Source: Larkinella terrae
GTDB taxonomy: Bacteria; Bacteroidota; Bacteroidia; Cytophagales; Spirosomataceae
Reading direction: 5' to 3'
Length of the DNA: 64,000 bases
Assembly: GCF_009668025.1 (NCBI RefSeq)
Contig: NZ_WJXZ01000014.1
Span: 888,448 to 952,447 of the forward strand
Shown here piece after piece: positions 1 through 8,140 of the stretch (its first letter is position 1; the number at the start of each line of letters is the position of its first letter). Below the pieces are notes generated by a model that saw only the letters and a program-made list of their open reading frames with translations, ran no database searches and was not told the origin of the DNA. A program made the translations under genes and the position numbers.

Positions 1-12
1 TCTGAAAAAAGC

Positions 13-49
13 CCGCCGAAAGCCGTTTTATCCAACGGTTTATAGGCGG
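13..49 (+). terminator. imperfect hairpin, possible terminator of an off-window gene
   Basis: The bases at 13-27 can pair with 34-49 (ccgcc..aaa..ccgtt against aacgg..ttt..ggcgg, with a G:U pair and a bulge) around a six-base loop. It could end a gene lying left of the window. No clean T-run follows, so this is weak. Confidence 0.3.
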
Positions 50-212
50 TTTGCCCTCCTGCCAGCGGCTGATTTCGGCCACTCGGCGACTATTTTTTTT
101 CCCCTTGCCCACAACCGCCCACTTTTGCATCGGCTTAAACAAAACGCCAGCGGGGACGCCGAAAACCGGTCAGAGTAGGCAGAGTAGTCAACCAGTTTAA
201 ACACAAAATCCA

Positions 213-356
213 ATGAAAAATCAAATCTCAAAAATCACCCTGAAAACGGATAAAATCATCGCATTATCGAAAAATCAGGCTCAGAACGTAGCTGGTGGCA
301 TGAAGCCGACGGCGCTGGGCTGTTCCACGAAGGGATATTGCCCGGCCGGAATCTAA
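213..356 (+). CDS. class I lanthipeptide-type precursor peptide (GG leader)
   Basis: This 47-residue reading frame has the layout of a Bacteroidota class I lanthipeptide precursor. The leader is Lys-rich with the spaced pattern K-I-x-L-x(3)-K-I-I-x-L (residues 7-18) and ends in the double-glycine motif VAGG (26-29). The 18-residue core that follows holds two Cys (C37 and C43), plus Thr and Ser, which are possible partners for thioether rings. In known systems LanB and LanC modify such peptides and a C39-type transporter cuts after GG. None of those enzymes is visible here, so they would lie left of the window or elsewhere. The start is the only ATG in frame, and a hairpin region follows the stop. 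The match to the leader family is from memory. Ring formation is inference. Confidence 0.72.
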   Translation: MKNQISKITLKTDKIIALSKNQAQNVAGGMKPTALGCSTKGYCPAGI

Positions 357-371
357 TCAAAGTACAAAAAT

Positions 372-421
372 GAAAACCGCTGAAAATCCCCGGTTGAGTA
401 GGCGGTTTTCCCAAAACCGCC
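372..421 (+). terminator. two overlapping, mutually exclusive hairpins after the precursor peptide
   Basis: Bases 372-380 (gaaaaccgc) pair perfectly with 402-410 (gcggttttc). The same right arm, as 401-409 (ggcggtttt), can instead pair with 413-421 (aaaaccgcc) across a three-base loop. Only one of the two can form at a time. This lies between the precursor peptide and the EamA gene, so a terminator or attenuator is likely. Confidence 0.45.
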
Positions 422-449
422 ACCACCAGGCGGGTGTAAATTCAAAATC

Positions 450-1361
450 ATGACAACAAATCAGAAGGCATACCTGGCGCTGGGCGTCGTCTGTCTCGTT
501 TGGGGAACAACCTATCTGGGCATGCGCATTGGCGTGCAGACGTTTCCGCCCCTATTATTCTCCGGGATTCGGCATACGGTTGCGGGATTGTCGCTTTTTA
601 TCTTCCTGCTGACGACCCGGAAATTGGCAAAAATCAGCTGGCGGGACTTTTCCCGGCAAGCCATTCCGGGCGTATTGATGATCGGTCTCGGCAACGGGCT
701 GGTGGGCTGGAGTGAGCGGTATATTCCCAGCGGACTGGCCGCGCTGATCGTTTCGATCATGCCGGTTTACGTGGTTGCCATCAATTATTTTTCCGGAATC
801 GACACCCGACTGCTGAACAGAAACCGGTTGGTGGGATTGCTGCTGGGCTGCCTCGGCATCGGACTTATTTTCCGCGATAATGTTCAGGATCTGGCCAATC
901 CCGATTATTTTAAGGGGGTTCTGGTGTCGTTTGGAGCGTGTTTGTCGTGGGCTTCGGGGAGCATTTACGTAAAGCAAAAACCGACCGCTACCAACGCGCT
1001 GATCAACTCGGCAATCCAGTTGACCAGCGGAGGGCTGGTGCTGTTACTCGGCGGTTTTCTGTTTGACAATCTCCAGGAAATCGATACGGTTTCTGCCCAA
1101 AGTATTTATGCGCTGATTTACCTGATTCTTTTCGGCTCGCTACTGGCCTACATGTGTTTTCTGTACGCGCTGAAACGATTGCACGTGGAACTGGTCTCGA
1201 TTTACGCCTACATCAATCCGTTCATTGCGCTGATTTTGGGCTCCCTCGTCCTCGGCGAATCCATCACCTGGATCACCGGACTGGCGCTCCTGACAACCCT
1301 GTCGGGCGTCTGGTACCTGAGCAAAAGCTATTCGGCAACCCCCAGAATGGCGGTTAAATGA
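450..1361 (+). CDS. EamA/DMT-family transporter
   Basis: A 303-residue polytopic membrane protein of the drug/metabolite transporter superfamily. It has about ten hydrophobic segments arranged as two EamA repeats (roughly residues 8-140 and 150-290), the usual length for the family. Repeat one begins with the typical V-W-G-T-T-Y-L-G stretch near residue 18, and the second carries the characteristic G-E-S-I-T-W motif close to the C terminus. Family members export amino acids, metabolites or drugs through the inner membrane; the substrate cannot be read from the sequence. It stands alone on the plus strand and converges on the dioxygenase gene, with a large inverted repeat just past the stop codon. 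Confidence 0.88.
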   Translation: MTTNQKAYLALGVVCLVWGTTYLGMRIGVQTFPPLLFSGIRHTVAGLSLFIFLLTTRKLAKISWRDFSRQAIPGVLMIGLGNGLVGWSERYIPSGLAALIVSIMPVYVVAINYFSGIDTRLLNRNRLVGLLLGCLGIGLIFRDNVQDLANPDYFKGVLVSFGACLSWASGSIYVKQKPTATNALINSAIQLTSGGLVLLLGGFLFDNLQEIDTVSAQSIYALIYLILFGSLLAYMCFLYALKRLHVELVSIYAYINPFIALILGSLVLGESITWITGLALLTTLSGVWYLSKSYSATPRMAVK

Positions 1362-1378
1362 AAGGATAAATGAATCAT

Positions 1379-1465
1379 AAATGTAAACTATTGAACGCCA
1401 AATGTAAAAGTAACGGTTTTGCACTCCGACTTCACTTTACATTTGGCGTTCAACAGTTTACATTT
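1379..1465. repeat. long imperfect inverted repeat between convergent genes
   Basis: The arms 1379-1411 and 1434-1465 are near-perfect reverse complements of about 32 bp, built on the word aaatgtaaactattgaacg. The loop is 22 bases. Its position 17 bp past the EamA stop suggests a bidirectional terminator or transcript-end structure. The word is not found elsewhere in the window. Confidence 0.7.
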
Positions 1466-1485
1466 GAAATTACTTCTGCCTAATC

Positions 1486-1548
1486 CTATTCGTTCAATGC
1501 CTGTATGCAGGACAGAACCACTTCCTGTGCAGCCGTTTGCTGTGCCAT
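1486..1548 (-). pseudogene. possible N-terminal remnant of a SnoaL/NTF2-like protein
   Basis: A 20-codon frame (M-A-Q-Q-T-A-A-Q-E-V-V-L-S-C-I-Q-A-L-N-E, then TAG) resembles the first residues of SnoaL-like (NTF2-fold) proteins I remember from Cytophagales, which continue after the A-L-N motif. The frame stops at once and no continuation is visible downstream. It could equally be a chance frame, since the codons upstream of the ATG are also open. Confidence 0.3.
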
Positions 1549-1668
1549 TTTCTCACGGTTTAGTTGCTGGTAACTGACTAACCAGCTCAGCCGTCGATTG
1601 CTGATGAAAAACCGGCCGGGGAGAACTACCGACCGATTTACCGCCGGATCGTCAATTTTGAGGTTTGA

Positions 1669-2550
1669 TCAACCGATTTTGACCGAAGTCATCGTGAGCG
1701 AACCCGCAACGGCGCGGTCGTTAAAGAACGAAACCGGGTCCTTGCTGCCTTTCAAACCCAGACTATACAGCAGGGGCAGGTAATGTTCAGGGGTCGGAAT
1801 GGCCAGCAACGCTTCTTTGCCGAGCGTTGTATAATTGATCATCGGCTGAAAGTCGCCCGCGCTGATGAGGTTTTTGAAGGTGTCGTTGAGGGAGTTCGCC
1901 CATTCGTAACCGTAGTTCGGTACGTCCATTTTATCCCAGGCCACCATCCGCAGGTTGTGAACCATGTTTCCGCTGCCGATGATCAAAACGCCTTTTCGCC
2001 GGAGCGCGTACAGTTCTTTGGCCAGATCAAAATGGTATTGCGGCCCCTTGGTGTAGTCGATGCTCAGCTGCAAAACCGGAATTTTCGCGTCCGGATACAT
2101 GTGCCGCACGATCGTCCAGGTGCCGTGATCCAGGCCCCAGTCGTGATCCAGTTCGACCTGCGCGGAGTGGAGCAGCGAAACCGTTTCTTTGGCTAAAACC
2201 GGGTTGCCGGGTGCCGGATACTGCACATCGAACAGCGCCTGCGGAAAACCGCCGAAGTCGTGGATGGTTTTCGGAAAATTCATGGCGGTAATTTTGGTGC
2301 CCCGGGTAAACCAGTGGGCCGAAACCACCAGAACCGCCGACGGTGTCGGTATCTCCTTTGCCATCGTTTTCCAGCGACGGCTAAACTCATTATCCTGAAT
2401 GCCGTTCATCGGCGAGCCGTGGCCGACGAACAAAACCGGCATCAGTGTGCCCTGTTCTTCCAGACCATCGGTAAATTTCCTGAATTCGGGTAAGCTATTC
2501 ATACTCAGTATTCCTGTTAAAATTGTCTTGACAAATTGATTTCGTTTCAT
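1669..2550 (-). CDS. ygiD: 4,5-DOPA dioxygenase-like extradiol ring-cleavage enzyme (LigB/YgiD family)
   Basis: A 293-residue member of the LigB-type class III extradiol dioxygenases. The family signature V-G-H-G-S-P-M-N sits near residue 43, followed by S-A-H-W (about 79) and a later D-H-G-T-W motif; these His residues bind the catalytic Fe or Zn. YgiD relatives open the catechol ring of DOPA-like substrates in vitro; the natural substrate is uncertain. The N-terminal 35 residues are a basic/hydrophobic extension, possibly a weak export signal, seen in some Bacteroidota homologues. It lies 14 bp after the Rossmann-protein gene on the same strand, so the two are probably co-transcribed under the nearby Crp/Fnr regulator. 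Confidence 0.85.
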   Translation of the reverse strand: MKRNQFVKTILTGILSMNSLPEFRKFTDGLEEQGTLMPVLFVGHGSPMNGIQDNEFSRRWKTMAKEIPTPSAVLVVSAHWFTRGTKITAMNFPKTIHDFGGFPQALFDVQYPAPGNPVLAKETVSLLHSAQVELDHDWGLDHGTWTIVRHMYPDAKIPVLQLSIDYTKGPQYHFDLAKELYALRRKGVLIIGSGNMVHNLRMVAWDKMDVPNYGYEWANSLNDTFKNLISAGDFQPMINYTTLGKEALLAIPTPEHYLPLLYSLGLKGSKDPVSFFNDRAVAGSLTMTSVKIG

Positions 2551-2564
2551 GCCAGTAACTTTTA

Positions 2565-3068
2565 CTACGCCAGCGGTTTGCTCAGCGACCGAATCGGGTT
2601 GAAACCGGCGGTTTGGAAGAGGGAAAAAACCGTATTCAAGGCCGCCGGGTGGACTCCGGCGATCAACACATCCGCCGGGTTTTCATCGCTGAAGGAGTTG
2701 ATCACATTAACGACTTTCGAGTTTGGTAACTCGTTCTGCCAGTCATCCCCGGTGGTTTGATTTAAAAAATCGGAAAAGCGAATGACGATTTTTCCGGTTG
2801 CCACGTCCCGGATGCGGTCGGCCAGCTCGTTGACGGGCTGATCCGATTCGCCCACCAGAATCATGTCGGCTTCCCAGGTCGCGTTTACCGGACAATCGAT
2901 TACCTCCATATCGGCGGTTGGCGTATTGCGGAGGATTCGGTTAAAAAGCGCCTGAGCTTTAGCGGGTTCGCGGTCAAACAACAACAGCCGAAAAGGCCCG
3001 CTGGCCAGTTGGGTGACCAGTTCTTTTTCCGGACTTCCGATTCCGAGTAAAACAATTGTCGGTTTCAT
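2565..3068 (-). CDS. Rossmann-fold NAD(P)-binding protein
   Basis: A 167-residue protein that opens with a beta-strand and glycine-rich turn (I-V-L-L-G-I-G-S-P) typical of a nucleotide-binding Rossmann fold. It then has a strand ending in D-R-E-P, where an acidic residue could contact a cofactor ribose. It resembles small reductases of the F420-dependent NADP oxidoreductase type, which join a Rossmann domain to little else; enzymatic function is not assignable. I chose the ATG at 3068 rather than the longer frame reaching 3173, because the extra 35 residues look non-coding and the fold begins at this Met. It is followed after 14 bp by the dioxygenase. Confidence 0.7.
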   Translation of the reverse strand: MKPTIVLLGIGSPEKELVTQLASGPFRLLLFDREPAKAQALFNRILRNTPTADMEVIDCPVNATWEADMILVGESDQPVNELADRIRDVATGKIVIRFSDFLNQTTGDDWQNELPNSKVVNVINSFSDENPADVLIAGVHPAALNTVFSLFQTAGFNPIRSLSKPLA

Positions 3069-3179
3069 GGTGAACGTTACGATTGTTGAGTGGTTAATTA
3101 CACCACAAAAGTACGCGCACCGGCCGGGCGAAAACGATGGCTTAAGACAAGAAAAACCGTTGTACCAGATCAATGAAAT

Positions 3180-3761
3180 TTACTCTTCGGACGGTTTTCG
3201 GCCGCGAATTCGGCTCAGGAAAGCGGGCGTGATGCCCAGGTAGGAAGCAATCATGTGCTGCGGAACCCGCTGAGCAATATCGGGATACCGCTGGACAAAC
3301 TCCCGGTATTTTTCTTCCGCCGACTGGCTCAGCGAATTGACCAGACGGCGGTGCGTAGCGACGTAATTATTCTGCAAAATAAGCCGCAGGTACCGTTCCA
3401 TTTTGGTCACTACCTGCACCATCCGTTCGTTCGACGCCTGATCGAGCAGCAGCAGTTCCGCATCTTCCAGGGCTTCAATGTTGTACCGCGATGGCTCGCC
3501 GGTCAGGTAGCTGTACAGATCCGACGCCCACCAGCCTTCCGGCGCAAACTGCACGATGTGTTCCACGCCTTTTTCATCGACGGTATAAACGCGTAGCAGT
3601 CCTTTGTCGACAAACGCGATGTATTTGTCGACGTCGCCCTCCTGCAACAAAAATTGTTTCCGGCGCAGTTTTTTGGGAATAAAGAGGGTTTTCAGAAATG
3701 CAAACTCGTCGTCAGTCAGCTCGACCAGGTGGGAAATATGACGGAAAAGACGGTCGTACAT
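3180..3761 (-). CDS. Crp/Fnr-family transcriptional regulator
   Basis: A 193-residue regulator with a cNMP-binding-like beta barrel (residues about 20-125, including Q-E-G-D-V-D-K-Y and the turn V-D-K-G-L-L-R) and a C-terminal helix-turn-helix (about 165-190, ending in S-Y-L-G-I-T-P-A-F-L-S-R-I-R). The latter is the usual recognition helix of Bacteroidota Crp/Fnr-like proteins. No Cys cluster is present, so it is not an FNR-type iron-sulfur sensor. Such proteins often control neighbouring redox or stress genes, and here the dioxygenase pair follows 111 bp downstream on the same strand. The effector is unknown. Confidence 0.87.
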   Translation of the reverse strand: MYDRLFRHISHLVELTDDEFAFLKTLFIPKKLRRKQFLLQEGDVDKYIAFVDKGLLRVYTVDEKGVEHIVQFAPEGWWASDLYSYLTGEPSRYNIEALEDAELLLLDQASNERMVQVVTKMERYLRLILQNNYVATHRRLVNSLSQSAEEKYREFVQRYPDIAQRVPQHMIASYLGITPAFLSRIRGRKPSEE

Positions 3762-3810
3762 GGTGCAATGCCGGGAATGATCCGCATCAAAAGTATTAAT
3801 TATTTGGGCA

Positions 3811-4707
3811 TTACGGTTTTTGTTTCAGATTGGACAGATCGGGTGGGAGCGGAATGACATCGGTTTCACCGGCAAGGATCGGGAAGTTCTGGTTTCGCCA
3901 ATCCTGTTTGGCCTGTTCAATCCGTTCGAGACTGGTCGCCACAAAATTCCAGTAAATATGCCGCCCTTCAGGAAACGGCTCACCGCCAAATACATAAACC
4001 GTGCTGTTGGCGTGAATCACGAATTCGCACAGCTGGCTGTTTTTGGCCACCAGAATGCGTTTGGGTTCGTAGGTGAAACCTTCGCTTTCGATGCTGCCTT
4101 CCAGAATATACAGACCAGCTTCGCCGACTAATTCGTCGCCAATCCGGATGGTTTGCGTTGTTGGGCTTTTGATTTCCAGAAAGAAAAGCGGACTATAAAC
4201 CGGCACGGGCGACTGGCGACCGAAAGCCGCGCCCGCAATCAGTTTGTAGGCAACGCCGTCGGTTTCCCAGGCCGGGATTTCGTCGGCCGCAGCGTGGTAA
4301 AAGGTTGGCTCCATCTCCGCCAGATCCTGCGGCAGGGCTACCCAGATTTGCAAACCGTGCAGCGTTTTGTCCGAATGGCGCAGGTGGAGCGGGGTTCGCT
4401 CGGAGTGAACGATGCCTTTTCCCGCCGTCATCCAGTTGACCTGCCCGGGTGTAATTTCAACTTCCGTGCCGAGCGTGTCTTTGTGGAGAATGGCGCCGTC
4501 GAAGAGATACGTTAGTGTCGAAAGGCCAATGTGCGGATGCGGACCAATGTCGATGTTTTCGTGATCGCTCAGCTTGGCGGGCCCCATGTGGTCGATGAAA
4601 ATGAATGGACCTACCATTCGTTTGTCGCGAAACGGCAGCAACCGGCCCACCAGAAAATGGCCGATGTCGGCCGGGCGTTCTTCGATAATGATGTTGATGT
4701 TCGACAT
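3811..4707 (-). CDS. pirin family protein (bicupin)
   Basis: A 298-residue pirin: an N-terminal cupin with the metal-binding sequence G-P-H-P-H-I-G-L (about residue 58) and a later G-K-G-I-V-H-S-E-R-T motif, then a less conserved C-terminal cupin. These His and Glu residues bind Fe in characterised pirins, some of which are quercetin 2,3-dioxygenases. I moved the start from 4737 to the ATG at 4707, because the protein family begins at about this point (M-S-N-I-N-I-I). A second, distinct pirin lies at 43580-44434. It lies 49 bp upstream of the Crp/Fnr gene and could share its transcript. Confidence 0.88.
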   Translation of the reverse strand: MSNINIIIEERPADIGHFLVGRLLPFRDKRMVGPFIFIDHMGPAKLSDHENIDIGPHPHIGLSTLTYLFDGAILHKDTLGTEVEITPGQVNWMTAGKGIVHSERTPLHLRHSDKTLHGLQIWVALPQDLAEMEPTFYHAAADEIPAWETDGVAYKLIAGAAFGRQSPVPVYSPLFFLEIKSPTTQTIRIGDELVGEAGLYILEGSIESEGFTYEPKRILVAKNSQLCEFVIHANSTVYVFGGEPFPEGRHIYWNFVATSLERIEQAKQDWRNQNFPILAGETDVIPLPPDLSNLKQKP

Positions 4708-4799
4708 GAAAAGGCGATTCGTACAATGCAGGAGCAAATTACGAAAAGTTGGGCAAGCTCTCAGGGTGTCTGGCTTCGCTGCGTCGAAGTTGTGCGGAC

Positions 4800-5303
4800 T
4801 TACATTCGCCGTTCGTGGTGAATCGCGATGCTGTAACCGCTGTAATTTCCGGCGATGCCGTTGCCCGCATCCGCCGGTTTGAAACTGACGACAATCTTGT
4901 CCTTATAAAAAATCTGCCGTTCCGTAAACTCCGCTCCCGCGACGGTTTCGGCCGGTTTAAATCCCATTGCGATCAATTCTTGCCGTAAAACCGCCTGTGT
5001 CGCTTTCGAGGGTTGCTGAAAGTTCAGCAGGCCCAACTGGCCGTTGCAAATATACTGGATCAAGGTAACTGTCTGATTAAACGGGCTCACATACAGAAAC
5101 GGCTGATATTCATAAATAACGGCCGGATTTGCCACGCTTTCGGAGCGGTTTTTTAACATAAAGCCTTTGCGGAACAGGCAGGAGTCAAACTGGGCGGTTT
5201 TCAGGCAGGTGATGTCGATGAGCTCCCGCATGGTGATGCGCTGGGCAAAAACCGGTCGGCTGAAGGCAAACAATCCAAGCAAGAGGCAGAAAAAACGTTT
5301 CAT
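4800..5303 (-). CDS. secreted protein of unknown function
   Basis: A 167-residue protein with a clear signal peptide (M-K-R-F-F-C-L-L-L-G-L-F-A-F, cleavage after V-F-A-Q near residue 21). The mature part has two Cys about ten residues apart (near 34 and 43), possibly a disulfide, and alternating hydrophobic segments that suggest a small beta-rich periplasmic domain. I recognise no family. It ends 92 bp before the pirin start. A 13-bp palindrome (gcaaatgatttgc, 5330-5342) lies just upstream of its start and could be an operator. Confidence 0.7.
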   Translation of the reverse strand: MKRFFCLLLGLFAFSRPVFAQRITMRELIDITCLKTAQFDSCLFRKGFMLKNRSESVANPAVIYEYQPFLYVSPFNQTVTLIQYICNGQLGLLNFQQPSKATQAVLRQELIAMGFKPAETVAGAEFTERQIFYKDKIVVSFKPADAGNGIAGNYSGYSIAIHHERRM

Positions 5304-5396
5304 GTCGGCAAATATTTTTTGTTATACAAGCAAATGATTTGCCAAAAAAGTACCCGGAGATGTATTGGCATAAACTAATTAACCGTCGAAAAAAGC

Positions 5397-5547
5397 TTTA
5401 TTAGCCCACTGCTTTAGCAGTGGGTAAAGCGGAACGATAACCGAATTAAACAACCGTTTTAACGGTTTCGCATCTGGAAAAACCGTTAAAACGGTTCCGT
5501 ACCATCACAGCATTTACCGCCCCCGGTTTTAACCGGGGGCTAATAAA
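5397..5547. repeat. nested palindromic element with 11-bp terminal inverted repeats
   Basis: Perfect terminal inverted repeats tttattagccc (5397-5407) and gggctaataaa (5537-5547) enclose four hairpins: cccactgc/gcagtggg (5405-5424), aaccgttttaacggtt (5452-5467), aaccgttaaaacggtt (5480-5495) and cccccggttttaaccggggg (5520-5539). The middle two are near copies in opposite order. The architecture is that of a non-coding miniature repeat (MITE-like), and no ORF is present. It occupies most of the gap between the secreted protein and the sugar transporter. Confidence 0.65.
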
Positions 5548-5599
5548 TGGTTCTCTTGCCTGTTATTTAATTTATTTCAATTTGTCCGTCGGGACGTAA

Positions 5600-6844
5600 T
5601 TAATGCACTTTTGAAAACCGGGCGCCGAAGAGGAAAATGACAGTATAACAAATGATGGGCAGGTAATAGGCCGCTGCCACGTCGTAATCGGCCACGGCAC
5701 CCATCGCAAACGGGAAAAACGCGCCCCCGCAGACTCCCATCGAAATAAACGAAGCCCCTTGTTGCGTATGGGGTCCCAGATTTTTAAGACCCAAGCTAAA
5801 AATGGTCGGGAACATGATGCTGAAAAAGAAATTGAGCATCAGCAGGGCGATGAAGGACGGCCAGCCCCAGCTTTGGGCCACAATCAGACACATGACAATA
5901 TTGCAGGCGGCAAAAATGGCGAGCAGCGAGTTCGGCGCAATAAACCGCATCAGGAATGTACCCACAAACCGTCCGGCCAACATCAAGGCCATGAACAATA
6001 CCATGTAATTCCCGGCAGTTGCGTCGGAGAAGCCCATTTTTTCGTGGCCGTAATTGATGAAAAAGGCCCAGGTACCGCCTTGTGCGGCCACATTGAAAAA
6101 CTGCGCAATAACCGCCCAAACGAAATGCCGGTGTTGAAAAAGACTTTTCTCCGGTTCGAGATCGACGTTCGCAGCATCCGGATCACCAGCAACTGCTGCG
6201 TGTGGATCATTGAGTGCAGGAACTTTGACAAACGAAAACAACACCGCAATTCCCGCGATGACACTGCCGATCGCGATGTACAGCATTTTGACCGAAGTCA
6301 GATCGGTACTTCCTTCCGTGTTGTTCCGTAACAAAAAATAGGAGCCGATCGCCGGACCCATGATCGCGCCTAATGCGTTGAATGCCTGCGCAAAATTGAT
6401 CCGCTGATCGCTGGTCCGCTGGTCGCCCAACGATGCTACAAACGGGTGTGCCACGGTTTCAAGCGTTGAAAGACCGCATCCTAAAATGAATAACGCCAGC
6501 CCGAAATACGGAAAAGACGCGGCACTGGCCGCGGGTACAAACAAAAAAGAACCGGTAGCAAAAAGTCCCAATCCCAGCAAAACCCCGGCTTTGTACCCAA
6601 ACCGCTTCATGAACAAACCGGCAGGAATTCCCATCACGAAGTAGGCGCCGAAAATGGCAAACTGAACGAAAGCCGACTGGGTTTTGGTCAGACTTAAAAC
6701 ATGCTGAAAGTGTTTGTTGAGAACGTCGCCCATCGTAATGGCGATTCCCCAGAACATAAACAACGAAGTGACGAAGACCAGAGTGACGAGGTATTTGTTT
6801 TCAGTGAAAGCCGCTGGCTTTGGGTTACTTACACTTGACTGCAT
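5600..6844 (-). CDS. sugar MFS transporter, FucP/GluP type
   Basis: A 414-residue major facilitator protein of the fucose:H+ symporter (FHS) subfamily, with about twelve transmembrane segments. The family signature can be seen: F-V-Q-F-A-I-F-G-A-Y-F-V-M-G-I-P-A-G after TM1, R-F-G-Y-K-A-G-V-L-L-G-L after TM2, and N-F-A-Q-A-F-N-A-L-G-A in the middle of the N half. Characterised members take up L-fucose, glucose or galactose with protons across the inner membrane; the actual sugar is unknown. It stands alone, with an empty 150-bp gap upstream and the nested palindromic repeat downstream. Confidence 0.85.
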   Translation of the reverse strand: MQSSVSNPKPAAFTENKYLVTLVFVTSLFMFWGIAITMGDVLNKHFQHVLSLTKTQSAFVQFAIFGAYFVMGIPAGLFMKRFGYKAGVLLGLGLFATGSFLFVPAASAASFPYFGLALFILGCGLSTLETVAHPFVASLGDQRTSDQRINFAQAFNALGAIMGPAIGSYFLLRNNTEGSTDLTSVKMLYIAIGSVIAGIAVLFSFVKVPALNDPHAAVAGDPDAANVDLEPEKSLFQHRHFVWAVIAQFFNVAAQGGTWAFFINYGHEKMGFSDATAGNYMVLFMALMLAGRFVGTFLMRFIAPNSLLAIFAACNIVMCLIVAQSWGWPSFIALLMLNFFFSIMFPTIFSLGLKNLGPHTQQGASFISMGVCGGAFFPFAMGAVADYDVAAAYYLPIICYTVIFLFGARFSKVH

Positions 6845-6942
6845 GGGTAAGGAGTTGGTTTAAGCGACGTACTCTTTTAAGTAATCAATACAATTGCTGG
6901 ACAATGTAACGCTTAATTTTAACTTGGTAAATTACTACATCA

Positions 6943-6973
6943 AAAAAGCCAGCCCGATTGGAGCTGGCTTTTT
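6943..6973 (-). terminator. rho-independent terminator of the protease gene
   Basis: An 11-bp perfect stem (aaaaagccagc at 6943-6953 with gctggcttttt at 6963-6973) encloses a nine-base loop, and a run of T follows on the minus strand. It lies 24 bp past the stop of the anti-sigma/protease gene. Confidence 0.85.
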
Positions 6974-6996
6974 GTTTCGGTAAAACCGTTGATGGC

Positions 6997-8139
6997 TTAT
7001 TTTTCGTGCTTGAAAACCTTCACCATGTAGACATTTTCCTGGATTTTTTTGATCTGGTCCTTGCGGGCGAGTTTGGCGAGACCGTTTTTGCGGCTCATCC
7101 GAATCGAGTTGTTTTTGAGCGAATCGGTCGGAATGGCGGAAATGGCCCGGAACAAATAATCGGTTTTGATCGCGAACGTGGCGCCTTCCGACGAGGTCTG
7201 CTTGCCGCTTATGATCCCGATTACGTTGCCTTTTTCGTCGAGCAGCGGCCCGCCGGAGTTCCCCGGGTTCACGCTGATGGCAACCTGATAAGCCGTGGAA
7301 TCGCCCCGGTAACCGGTTTGTGAACTCAGATACCCTTCGCCGTAGACCACTTCTTCGCGCGGGAAACCCAGTGTAAAGACGCGCTCGCCAAGGTCGGAGG
7401 GAGCCGCTTCAAAACCGTAGGGCAGGGCGGCTTTTACCCGGAAAGAACTGTCTTCGTGAATCTGCAAAATCGCCAGATCGTATTTGTTATCGGCGTAAAC
7501 AACTTTGGCTTTGTAAATATCCCCCCGCGTACTTTGAATATACACCGAGTCGGCATCCTGAATGATGTGCGTGTTGGTAACCAGATAACCGTCCGGCGAC
7601 AACAGAAATCCGGAACCGGCCACCTGACCGGGGTTGATCTGCAAAGCGCGTTCGCGGGCGTTCAAATCTTGCAAAATCGCATTCTGCGACCGCCGGATGG
7701 CCTGCAAATCCCGGCGCATCATGCTGTATTGCTCCTGCTGTTTGTGGCTCGACTGGTACTGACGAATCAGCATCAGCGTTCCGAAAGTCGTGATGAGAGC
7801 CACCGAAGCCGCCACCGCCAGAATCGGACGGTAGGTCTGCCACAATTGCCGGATGGTGCCGCCGTTGCGGTGCAGTTTCCGGACTTTCGAAAGTTGATTG
7901 ACCTCTTCGCGGACACAGTCCATATCCAGATTGGCGTGAATCCGGTTCAGTCGGCTCCGAAAATCCGTCCGTTGGCCGTAGTTTTTCATGGCCTTGACCA
8001 GTTGCTGCTGTTCGAGCGCGCGTTGCGCCAAAACCGGGTCCGACCGGCGGAGCGCTTCAAATTCCAGCCGCTCGGTTTCGGTCAGCTCGTTGCGGAGCCA
8101 TCTGTCGATCCAGTCGGTGAATTTCTGGTTGTCAATCAT
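6997..8139 (-). CDS. anti-sigma-like N-terminus fused to a trypsin-like (S1C) periplasmic protease
   Basis: A 380-residue protein with three parts. Residues 1-90 are charged and helical and look like the cytoplasmic sigma-binding part of Bacteroidota anti-sigma factors (W-L-R-N-E-L-T-E-T-E-R near 14-24). One transmembrane helix follows at about 107-127, then a short coiled coil. From about 170 comes a trypsin-like domain of the DegP class with a full triad: His191 (T-N-T-H-I-I), Asp221 (K-Y-D-L-A-I-L) and Ser295 (N-P-G-N-S-G-G-P). There is no PDZ domain. It starts one base after the stop of the ECF sigma gene, so the pair is translationally linked. The topology places the protease in the periplasm, where it could sense envelope damage. 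That role is inference; the fusion is seen directly. Confidence 0.85.
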   Translation of the reverse strand: MIDNQKFTDWIDRWLRNELTETERLEFEALRRSDPVLAQRALEQQQLVKAMKNYGQRTDFRSRLNRIHANLDMDCVREEVNQLSKVRKLHRNGGTIRQLWQTYRPILAVAASVALITTFGTLMLIRQYQSSHKQQEQYSMMRRDLQAIRRSQNAILQDLNARERALQINPGQVAGSGFLLSPDGYLVTNTHIIQDADSVYIQSTRGDIYKAKVVYADNKYDLAILQIHEDSSFRVKAALPYGFEAAPSDLGERVFTLGFPREEVVYGEGYLSSQTGYRGDSTAYQVAISVNPGNSGGPLLDEKGNVIGIISGKQTSSEGATFAIKTDYLFRAISAIPTDSLKNNSIRMSRKNGLAKLARKDQIKKIQENVYMVKVFKHEK

Positions 8140-8140
8140 A

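Noticed and set aside
40-231. 63-residue minus-strand frame overlapping the lanthipeptide precursor
   Set aside because: It covers the hairpin and upstream region, with no protein features; the precursor on the other strand is better supported.
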